A stretch of 64,000 nt of DNA from Pseudobutyrivibrio xylanivorans (GTDB taxonomy: Bacteria; Bacillota; Clostridia; Lachnospirales; Lachnospiraceae): the NCBI RefSeq assembly GCF_008935055.1, contig NZ_CP043028.1, positions 819,501 through 883,500 of the forward strand, written 5' to 3'. A program made the translations under genes and the position numbers. The notes beneath the pieces are model-generated. The model searched no databases. It saw only the letters and a program-made list of their open reading frames with translations, and was not told the origin of the DNA. Positions 17,291-23,809 of the stretch are shown here, piece after piece (the first letter of the stretch is position 1; the number at the start of each line of letters is the position of its first letter).

Positions 17291-18145
17291 TCACCCAAGA
17301 ATATCATCAATATATTTACCTTGACCTCTGTACTGTCGTCTAGCAAGCTTTACTTTATCATCTCCAAGTTTTGTTTCCTCTGCTCTTATTGTCTTATAAT
17401 AGTCTTTTTCACTTGAAGATATGTATGCTCTCTCAAGAATCTTCAAATTTTTGATTGCTTTCTCCGTCTTAAAAACAATTTGATTTCCTAGATTTGTAGC
17501 TGCCAAACAATGTTTACATTGCTCATCAGTTATTTCTCCCTCTATAAATGAATTTATAATTTGAAACATTCTGTTATCAGCTATAGGCGCAATTATATAA
17601 TCACAATCTTCAGCTGCTGCCAATAAATCTAGAACAACTGGATGCTCTTTATATTCCTCAAGCGTTCCCCTATAATACGCTATTGTAAGCATCCATTCTT
17701 GATCGACTTTATATCTTTTAGCTTTGAGATTTCTTTCATCGAAATCAAGGTAATAAACAGAAGAATGTTCAAAACCCGAAACAAACGAAATGGCCTGTTC
17801 ATAGCTTTCTCCCGTATAAAATCCTTGACCAAAATCATTATTTGTTCGACTTCTATTTACAGTTATTTCGCCTTCAATTGCACTTTTGGCACCATGGAAT
17901 AGTAATTTATGACTTGGCATTATATTTTCTAACCATAGCATTTCCTTCAATCTTCCAAGTTTTATGTTGTTATCAAATGCAAAACTATATACTTTCTCAA
18001 GTAATTTATCTGAGGCTTCTGTTTTACCTAACTCATTTCTGGATAAAGTTACCTGCTGAACCCCCAAATTCTCTGCTAATTCACTTTGTGATATACCTAA
18101 TATTTCCCTTATTGATTTCAAATCATTTGAAAATTCATACTCCAT
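17291..18145 (-). CDS. XRE helix-turn-helix fused to DUF3990 (ADP-ribosyltransferase-like)
   Basis: 284 aa two-domain protein. Residues about 8-60 form an XRE HTH (SIREILGISQSELAENLGVQQ). Residues about 78-235 match DUF3990, a family with an ADP-ribosyltransferase-like fold: LFHGAKSAI, then DFGQGFYTGESYEQA, YYLDFD, YIIAPIADNRMF and QIVFKTEKAI. The C-terminal 45 residues are basic. ATG 18145 is used because GAGGTGG lies 5 bases upstream; a GTG at 18154 falls within that box. The promoter is covered by six 16-bp operator sites, pointing to autoregulation by the HTH. A toxin or effector role is inferred; the second DUF3990 gene at 23165 lacks the HTH. Confidence 0.82.
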   Translation of the reverse strand: MEYEFSNDLKSIREILGISQSELAENLGVQQVTLSRNELGKTEASDKLLEKVYSFAFDNNIKLGRLKEMLWLENIMPSHKLLFHGAKSAIEGEITVNRSRTNNDFGQGFYTGESYEQAISFVSGFEHSSVYYLDFDERNLKAKRYKVDQEWMLTIAYYRGTLEEYKEHPVVLDLLAAAEDCDYIIAPIADNRMFQIINSFIEGEITDEQCKHCLAATNLGNQIVFKTEKAIKNLKILERAYISSSEKDYYKTIRAEETKLGDDKVKLARRQYRGQGKYIDDILG

Positions 18146-18160
18146 ATTTTCCACCTCTTA

Positions 18161-18264
18161 AACTTGTTTATATCACATTACTTAAACAAGTTCAATAACT
18201 TGTTTAAGTAATATTACTTTAATAAGTTTGCTAACTTCTCTAAGTAACATTACTTAAACAAGTT
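18161..18264. promoter_or_regulatory. Six-site operator array of the XRE-DUF3990 operon
   Basis: Six 16-bp sites alternate in orientation around the consensus AACTTGTTTAAGTAAT: 18161-18176 (partial), 18177-18192, 18197-18212, 18213-18228, 18233-18248 and 18249-18264. The spacers are 0, 4, 0, 4 and 0 bases. The second, third and sixth sites are perfect repeats or inverts of each other. The array covers the predicted promoter and is the only spacer between the gene and a terminator. Confidence 0.85.
18167..18195 (-). promoter_or_regulatory. Promoter of the XRE-DUF3990 operon
   Basis: TTGAAC (18195-18190), a 17-base spacer and TATAAA (18172-18167). Both elements are inside operator sites. Confidence 0.7.
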
Positions 18265-18280
18265 TTGCCGTATAAATAAA

Positions 18281-18310
18281 AGAGCCATTTAGCATTAGCT
18301 AAATAGCTCT
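18281..18310 (-). terminator. Terminator after the secreted flavoprotein
   Basis: Arms AGAGCCATTTAGC / GCTAAATAGCTCT (one mismatch, 4-base loop), followed on the minus strand by TTTATTTAT. Confidence 0.85.
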
Positions 18311-18332
18311 CTAAAAAAACATTTTATTGAAA

Positions 18333-20420
18333 TTACTTACCGCAATACTCTACTGCACTATCACTAGCCACCTGTCCGAATACAACAATATCAGCTACGG
18401 CATTACCACCGATTCTGTTACCACCGTGAACACCACCTGTAACCTCACCTGCTGCATATAATCCTGGGATTGCCTTTCCATCTGTATCAATTACCTGACA
18501 CTTAGTATCAATCTTGACACCACCCATTGTGTGGTGGATACCAGGAGCAATCTTAATTGCATAGTAAGGAGCAACACTTAAGTCATTTTCCATACCTGTG
18601 TCACGACCAAACTCTGCATCGTTCTGAGCTGCAACAGCCTTATTCCATGTGTCTAATGTCTCAGCTAATACCTTAGGATCTACCTCAATCTGCTCAGCGA
18701 GTCCTTCAATTGTATCAGCCTGCATTGTAATACCTGTTGAAACATACTTCTCGATAGCCTTAAGACCATCTCTTAATCTCTGGTCGAAGATAATGTATGC
18801 ATAGCCACCAGTCTGCTCAAGCTCTGCTGCAGATACAACATCTCTTGTGAGAAGCTCGTTTGTGAAACGCTTACCTTCCTGATTTACAAGGATAGCACCA
18901 TCTCCACGAACGCTCTCTGTAATAAGCATTGAAGTTCCCTGCTCTACTGTAGGGTGAAGCTGAATCTGGTCAATATCTACAAGATCTGCGCCAACAGCCT
19001 CTGCCATTACAATACCATCACCCATAGCACCTGGAGCACTTGTAGAAACTGTACCCTTCAAATCTGAACGATACTTAACAATCATATCCTGATTGTTTCC
19101 AAAACCACCAGTTGCAAGGATTACTGCCTTTGCATTGATTGTATAATTGAACTCATCGCTTTCAGCCTTAACACCAACGATTGTTCCATTGTCACTGATA
19201 AGCTCTGTAGCCTTTGTATCATACATAACATCGATGCCAAGCTCATCTACCTTGTTCAAGAATCTTGTAACAAGATAAGCACCTACACCCGAACCATCCT
19301 CTGGAGCATGAATACGAGCATTTGTAGCACCACCAGAGAATCCAACCTTTGGAAGTGGAGCTCCGATTGAATCGAGCCAATCAATAGCAGATGCTGATTT
19401 CTCAGCCATAACAGTTACAAGGTCGCGGTTGTTCATCTGATGACCGCCTTCCATTGTATCCTCTATGAAAGTCTCAACACTATCCTCAATACCCTGCTCA
19501 GCCTGATAATGTGTCTCAGCTGCATTCATACCACCAGTAGCCTTTGTTGTGTTACCACCAGCGTATGGCATCATTTCAAGAAGGATAACCTTCTTGCCCT
19601 GCTCTGTCGCATTGATAGCTGCAGTCATACCTGCGCCACCTGCACCTACGATAACAATATCGCAATCAAGGGTCTTGTCAGTCTTTGCCACATTTTCCTT
19701 AGCAGGCTTTGATGGAAGTGTACTTAAATCACATCCTGCCTGTGTAAGAGCATCCTGTAATGCAAGTAAGATTGCCTTACTTGTAACTGTAGCACCAGCA
19801 ACTGCATCAACGTCAGTTGTCTGAGCCTCAAGTATACGATCTGGCATCATTGATACTGCAAAAGTACCAATATTTTCTGTCTCGTGATCACCAACTACCT
19901 GAATATCATCGATAGTGCTTTCACTTACTGTAACTGTAACTTCAACATCACCGCCGAAGCCCTTTGCTGTACCAGTATATGTACCTGGAGTAAATGAAGG
20001 ACCAGCTGCTGATGCAGAACCACCAGCCTGAGACAAAGCTTTAGATACTGCTGTCTTTACAGCAGTACTTGTAATTGTAGCCCCTGAAACTCCGTCGATA
20101 TCAGCCGACTGAGCCTCAAGAACCTTGTCACGCAACTGTGGAATAGCCGCTCCTCCTACATCAGGAGTCTCGCCCTCTCCTACAATATCAACACTGGAAA
20201 TACCACCATTGTCGCCAATGGTCACAGTTACTTCCACATCTCCACCGAAACCATTTGCTGTTGCGGTGTAAGTTCCTGGTGTAAATTCACCTTTTGCATC
20301 GTCCATTGAATTTGGATTAAACTTAGGTTTTCCAAGCACAATTGATGCCACAAGCGCAATAAACAAAACGCACACTAGCACTCTGAGAACGCGAACACTA
20401 AGTATATCTCTATTCATCAT
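18333..20420 (-). CDS. Membrane-anchored flavoprotein reductase with two FMN-binding domains (fumarate/urocanate reductase-like)
   Basis: 695 aa. An N-terminal membrane segment (about residues 9-28) directs the rest outside the cell. Two tandem FMN-binding domains follow (about 45-130 and 145-235), near copies of each other (FTPGTYT...GFGGDVEVTVT), each ending in a covalent-flavin type motif: GVSGATITS and AVAGATVTS. The FAD-binding reductase domain runs from about 253 (IVIVGAGGAGMTAAI) to GNRIGGNAVADIVVFG, as in fumarate reductase FrdA or urocanate reductase. Respiratory use of an external alkene acceptor is likely; the substrate is not determined. FMN attachment would need an ApbE enzyme, not seen in this window. 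Monocistronic, with GGAGGTGC upstream of the start. Confidence 0.9.
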   Translation of the reverse strand: MMNRDILSVRVLRVLVCVLFIALVASIVLGKPKFNPNSMDDAKGEFTPGTYTATANGFGGDVEVTVTIGDNGGISSVDIVGEGETPDVGGAAIPQLRDKVLEAQSADIDGVSGATITSTAVKTAVSKALSQAGGSASAAGPSFTPGTYTGTAKGFGGDVEVTVTVSESTIDDIQVVGDHETENIGTFAVSMMPDRILEAQTTDVDAVAGATVTSKAILLALQDALTQAGCDLSTLPSKPAKENVAKTDKTLDCDIVIVGAGGAGMTAAINATEQGKKVILLEMMPYAGGNTTKATGGMNAAETHYQAEQGIEDSVETFIEDTMEGGHQMNNRDLVTVMAEKSASAIDWLDSIGAPLPKVGFSGGATNARIHAPEDGSGVGAYLVTRFLNKVDELGIDVMYDTKATELISDNGTIVGVKAESDEFNYTINAKAVILATGGFGNNQDMIVKYRSDLKGTVSTSAPGAMGDGIVMAEAVGADLVDIDQIQLHPTVEQGTSMLITESVRGDGAILVNQEGKRFTNELLTRDVVSAAELEQTGGYAYIIFDQRLRDGLKAIEKYVSTGITMQADTIEGLAEQIEVDPKVLAETLDTWNKAVAAQNDAEFGRDTGMENDLSVAPYYAIKIAPGIHHTMGGVKIDTKCQVIDTDGKAIPGLYAAGEVTGGVHGGNRIGGNAVADIVVFGQVASDSAVEYCGK

Positions 20421-20553
20421 AGCACCTCCTATAAACTTGTTATATCAAATAAATGCGTATTTTTTATGTCGAAAGTGTATTATTTCTCATATACATTTCT
20501 TTCTGTAAAAAACGCACATCGTCCACTATATCCTATTTTAGAGTATAAAAAAA

Positions 20554-20586
20554 GCCTTGTAGTGGTATTTGTTACCACTACAAGGC
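20554..20586 (-). terminator. Terminator after the free tRNA-binding domain gene
   Basis: Perfect 13-bp stem GCCTTGTAGTGGT / ACCACTACAAGGC with a 7-base loop, followed on the minus strand by TTTTTTT. Confidence 0.92.
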
Positions 20587-20643
20587 AAAAATTATCTTAT
20601 TGCTTCACCTGCATAATTCTATCCAGGAAGAACTAAATACACA

Positions 20644-20931
20644 TTAGTATAACTTAGCACCAGCTGGGATGTGGTTATCAATCATAAGAAGGTGAAGTTC
20701 TTCACCGTCTGAATCCTTGAAGTTGTTAACTGCTGAAAGTAACATACCGCATGACTCGATACCCATCATAGCACGTGGTGGAAGGTTTGTAATTGCTACA
20801 AGTGTCTTACCGACTAATTCCTCTGGCTCGTAGAACTCGTGAATTCCTGAAAGGATTGTTCTATCTGTGCCTGTTCCATCATCAAGTGTGAACTGAAGAA
20901 GCTTCTCATAGGCGAAACCCTCCTTAAACAA
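20644..20931 (-). CDS. Free-standing tRNA-binding domain, copy of the LysRS C-terminus
   Basis: 95 aa. From residue 10 on, about 80 of 86 residues are identical to the last 86 residues of LysRS encoded at 23810, including NLPPRAMMGIESCGML and the final GAKLY, while several dozen nucleotide differences are mostly silent. This is an EMAP/Trbp111-type tRNA-binding OB fold lacking its first strands. The start is a TTG with AAAGGG five bases before; an ATG close by is out of frame. Excess silent change suggests selection on the protein, so it may be a functional tRNA-binding protein; otherwise it is the stump of a lost synthetase gene (MetRS tails are alike). It keeps its own strong terminator. 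Confidence 0.6.
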   Translation of the reverse strand: MFKEGFAYEKLLQFTLDDGTGTDRTILSGIHEFYEPEELVGKTLVAITNLPPRAMMGIESCGMLLSAVNNFKDSDGEELHLLMIDNHIPAGAKLY

Positions 20932-21023
20932 AACTACCCTTTCTAGTAGGCTTCATTATTCTCACAAACCATTTTTTCCTATGCACTACTGGTAAATTAT
21001 ATTAACACCATCTATAAAGGTGA

Positions 21024-22055
21024 TTATACTTGTTTTATAAGTACTCGTATAAATGCAAGTATACCTTTCTGACCTCTTATTCCATTTTTTATTTCTTCGT
21101 CTGTATACCATCTATGATTTTTTACAGATCGTCTATCAGCCTCAACAGGCATAGCTCTAAGTAAAAATTTATATATTATGAATGCAGATAACTCTACATA
21201 TCCAAATATGAGTCCCAATGCTAGCAATGCATCTAAATCAATGCCTCTAAGCTGTGACATCAATATAACTACAACAGCAATCACCCAAAGTAATATATAC
21301 ACAGTTTTTACTAACTTATAAAAGGATTTCACTTCTCTAACTTTATTTCGAGCCTTTTTGAGTGCTTTGTGTTCATCTATTGTATCAACGTACTCCTTTT
21401 CACTTTTTAGAAACTGTTTAATATAAAAATCAGTAAGTTTTCCTTCAATTGTTGATAAACGTTCATTAGCCTTATCTTTATCATTCTTTGAAAGATATAA
21501 CACACAGCTTGATAATCTCAAACGTAAATGTTCTATTGTTTGTTCCCGTTGATCACTTAATTCAATCTTTTGTTTTATGACGTCTGCGTCGTCTGTAAGA
21601 AAATTATAATAACCATATTTTTTAGGCCGAATGACTAGAAAATTATATACTCGGACATCATCCCCATATTCTATCAAATATTTTAAGAATATATATGACG
21701 AACCTTTTAACGTATATTTAACTTCTTCTCTAATATAATTTTGAAAATCCTTCAATATCAATTCTAAATCGCTCTTTGTATATTTAGATTTTCTGATTTG
21801 CTCTATGACATCTCTTTTATCCTGCTTTTTTCTTGCACCATCTTGAAATGACTCTACTATTGATTGTCCTAGTGTTCTATAACCACTGTCATACTTTGCC
21901 TGTGCAACTACCGCACTATATTCATTATCGATTTCTGCAAGTATCTTTTCATTATTCGAGTCTTTGTAATTATATTTTTTTAATAAAGCTCTGTATTGAT
22001 TATCAATGTCCTCCAGTGATGTAGATGAATCATATTTAAAGTATTTCATATACAC
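21024..22055 (-). CDS. J-domain-like membrane protein, unknown function
   Basis: 343 aa. The N-terminus (about residues 4-55: KYFKYDSSTSLEDIDNQYRA, then LLKKYNYKDSNNEKILAEI) follows the helix pattern of small DnaJ-like domains of Firmicutes, but the HPD tripeptide is missing (KYNYKD). A helical, lysine-rich middle follows with probable coiled coil (residues 160-240). Two membrane segments are at about 248-268 and 275-297, then a basic C-terminal tail of 45 residues. ATG at 22055 or 22049. It is transcribed divergently from an XRE regulator across 140 bases with two dyads. The role is unknown; loss of HPD argues against stimulating DnaK. Confidence 0.65.
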   Translation of the reverse strand: MYMKYFKYDSSTSLEDIDNQYRALLKKYNYKDSNNEKILAEIDNEYSAVVAQAKYDSGYRTLGQSIVESFQDGARKKQDKRDVIEQIRKSKYTKSDLELILKDFQNYIREEVKYTLKGSSYIFLKYLIEYGDDVRVYNFLVIRPKKYGYYNFLTDDADVIKQKIELSDQREQTIEHLRLRLSSCVLYLSKNDKDKANERLSTIEGKLTDFYIKQFLKSEKEYVDTIDEHKALKKARNKVREVKSFYKLVKTVYILLWVIAVVVILMSQLRGIDLDALLALGLIFGYVELSAFIIYKFLLRAMPVEADRRSVKNHRWYTDEEIKNGIRGQKGILAFIRVLIKQV

Positions 22056-22090
22056 TCCTTCTGTAGAAGCAACAGTCTGTAGAGTTCAAT

Positions 22091-22130
22091 ATAGAATAAC
22101 GCTATTCTATTATAACATAATATTGTTATA
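22091..22130. promoter_or_regulatory. Two abutting dyads in the divergent promoter region
   Basis: ATAGAATA-ACGC-TATTCTAT (22091-22110) is directly followed by TATAACA-taatat-TGTTATA (22111-22130). They lie between the J-like gene and the XRE gene and are probable regulator sites. Confidence 0.55.
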
Positions 22131-22196
22131 TTTACTACGTAGTGTTGCATCATACTGTAGCTTTTTAACTAAAATGTACCTAAAGGAGTAGGAATA

Positions 22197-22639
22197 ATGA
22201 TGGTTGGAGAGTCTATTTTACCTAAAAAATTAAAAGAACTTCGCAAGGCACATTCATACACACAGGATTTTGTAGCTGCATCTTTGGGTATTGTAAGACA
22301 GACTTACAGCCACTATGAAACAGGAAAGAGAACACCAAGTTCAGAAATGCTGTATAAACTGGCTGGGTTATATGACATTTCCATAGATGACCTAATGCAC
22401 TTGATAATGAATATCGATAGGAGTACCTATTTTGATGCACCTCCTCCATCTGAAACTTCTCTAGAACTAAATGACTATCTTGAATATGTTAACTCACCTG
22501 TTAATGCTAACAAGCTAACAAGCTACATAATCTCAGCAGTTTGGAAAAGGAACTTTTATTTTACTTTCAGAAGATATCTGAAGAAGATAAAAAAGAAATA
22601 ATAGAAATTATTAAAATTAAAATTCATAGACAAAAATAG
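22197..22639 (+). pseudogene. XRE family regulator, frameshifted by an 8-bp tandem duplication
   Basis: The HTH domain (about residues 10-66: LKELRKAHSYTQDFVAASLG, then RQTYSHYETGKRTPS) is intact. The open frame ends at 22601 with an atypical basic tail of 134 aa in all. GCTAACAA occurs twice in tandem (22506-22513, 22514-22521). Removing one copy joins NANKL to HNLSSLEKELLFYFQKIS and continues to a stop at 22637-22639, giving 144 aa with the C-terminus normal for this regulator type. The duplication may be a reversible slipped-strand event, so this could be phase variation instead of decay. The start has AAAGGAG upstream. Confidence 0.75.
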
Positions 22640-22673
22640 CCAAAGTCCATTTTAAGACCTTGGCTTTTCTTTT
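22638..22673 (+). terminator. Terminator after the XRE regulator
   Basis: AGCCAAAGTC / GACCTTGGCT (one mismatch), followed by TTTTCTTTT on the plus strand. It overlaps the restored stop codon, supporting 22639 as the original gene end. Confidence 0.75.
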
Positions 22674-22710
22674 ACATACATTAATAAACACTAACAATTT
22701 TATATCAATA

Positions 22711-22920
22711 CTACCACGCATGCTTACCAACCATAAGTAACGAATTAATATCTGCAAAGGCATTTTCAATACGTTCTTGATGGTACATTTCGTAATTATC
22801 AAATATTTCATTAGTTATGTTATGGTCATCCCATTCTTTAAGCACGTCCCCAGTGACTTTATTATTTGCATTTGCGTAGCGCTCTATAAGATATAAAAAG
22901 AATTGCATTTCTTTTGTCAT
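22711..22920 (-). CDS. DUF3791-like small protein
   Basis: 69 aa, acidic, helical: TKEMQFFLYLIERYANANNK, then FDNYEMYHQERIENAFADI. This resembles DUF3791, small proteins commonly next to DUF3990 genes; the assignment is from memory of the pattern. AAGGAG is nine bases before ATG 22920; an ATG at 22926 is only three bases from that box. The gene overlaps or abuts the stop of the preceding gene, so it is the third member of a coupled three-gene unit. Confidence 0.65.
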   Translation of the reverse strand: MTKEMQFFLYLIERYANANNKVTGDVLKEWDDHNITNEIFDNYEMYHQERIENAFADINSLLMVGKHAW

Positions 22921-22922
22921 AC

Positions 22923-23168
22923 TCATTCACTCCTTAGATATACCGAGTTCCTTGGATCACCTGTAATTTTCTCTGACTCCCACATATCAAATATAGCTCT
23001 CTCTGAGAACTCCCACATTGCAAGTTCCTCATCTTCTAACATTCTATGTGTTTCAGACATCAGAAATTCTCTCGTTGCTTCCATCTCTTCAAGACCATAC
23101 TTATCCATAATCCTCTGTATAACTTTTTTATTATAGTAATCAAGTGATGTAGGAACTATTTTTGTCAT
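22923..23168 (-). CDS. Small acidic protein of the DUF3990 module
   Basis: 81 aa, strongly acidic and helical ([20 protein letters not shown], then [20 protein letters not shown]). Its family is uncertain; similar proteins sit beside DUF3990 genes. Its ATG overlaps the TGA of the DUF3990 gene (23165-23168), and the next gene begins at its own stop. Size, charge and coupling fit an antitoxin-like partner, by inference. Confidence 0.6.
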   Translation of the reverse strand: MTKIVPTSLDYYNKKVIQRIMDKYGLEEMEATREFLMSETHRMLEDEELAMWEFSERAIFDMWESEKITGDPRNSVYLRSE

Positions 23169-23644
23169 AATGTCTTTATCTCCTTACATGTTAACAATTG
23201 CAATGCTGCTTCTGTTTTAAATGTATATTGATCTTTTAACTTTTGTGGTAATAATCGTTTAATTGCCTCTTCTTCATCATAAGAACCATCCATATAGAGG
23301 TCAATAACTGGCATGGTCTGGTCATCAGCTACCGGTCCAATTATTAAATCCCAGTCTTCACTAATCATTTCACCTTTTCTATGTGCTGCTACAAAATTCA
23401 GCCATTCAGCATCAGGTTTATCAAACTTCAATATTTTCAATGTAGACAAGCTCTGATCATCAAGTTCATACACAGAAACTATTCCTTGTTTAGTTTTTAA
23501 ACGTTTAGCAGTTCTTTCTGCCCATTTTGATGCCTGCTCTAAGCTACTTGTGGTATAGAAACCTTTTCCAAAATCCAACTCTCGCTGAATCTTTAATAGT
23601 TTTGGGGCTCTTACTTCAACATTACTTCCATGATAGAGAATCAT
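23165..23644 (-). CDS. DUF3990 protein (ADP-ribosyltransferase-like), standalone
   Basis: 159 aa. It shares the core of the XRE-DUF3990 protein at 17291: [39 protein letters not shown] and YTFKTEAAL near the end. The HxG and FGxGFYxT elements are like those of ADP-ribosyltransferase folds. I use ATG 23644, with AAAGGAAGG seven bases upstream; the frame runs on to 23686 without that support. An extended -10 (TGATATAAT) lies about 20 bases upstream. First gene of a three-gene unit with two small acidic proteins. Enzyme activity and target are unknown. Confidence 0.78.
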   Translation of the reverse strand: MILYHGSNVEVRAPKLLKIQRELDFGKGFYTTSSLEQASKWAERTAKRLKTKQGIVSVYELDDQSLSTLKILKFDKPDAEWLNFVAAHRKGEMISEDWDLIIGPVADDQTMPVIDLYMDGSYDEEEAIKRLLPQKLKDQYTFKTEAALQLLTCKEIKTL

Positions 23645-23765
23645 TGCTTTACCTTCCTTTGGTTGCATTATATCATAAATTCTCAATCATTTCAGAATAC
23701 AATCCTCCGACTTAACAATATACTTTATACCTATAGTTCCCTATGGCTATGAATGTAAAAGAGCC

Positions 23766-23793
23766 CATCATTATCGATGGACTCTCGTTTTAA
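23766..23793 (-). terminator. Terminator after lysS
   Basis: Arms AGAGCCCATC / GATGGACTCT (one mismatch, 6-base loop), followed on the minus strand by TTTTAC. It lies about 15 bases past the lysS stop. Confidence 0.7.
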
Positions 23794-23809
23794 CGTGTTC
23801 TCTTTTTGA

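Noticed and set aside
20932..20975. 10-codon leader peptide before the free tRNA-binding domain
   Set aside because: An ATG reads MKPTRKGSFV and stops near the SD-like AAGGAGG, but it has no SD of its own and no sign of attenuation; chance is likely.
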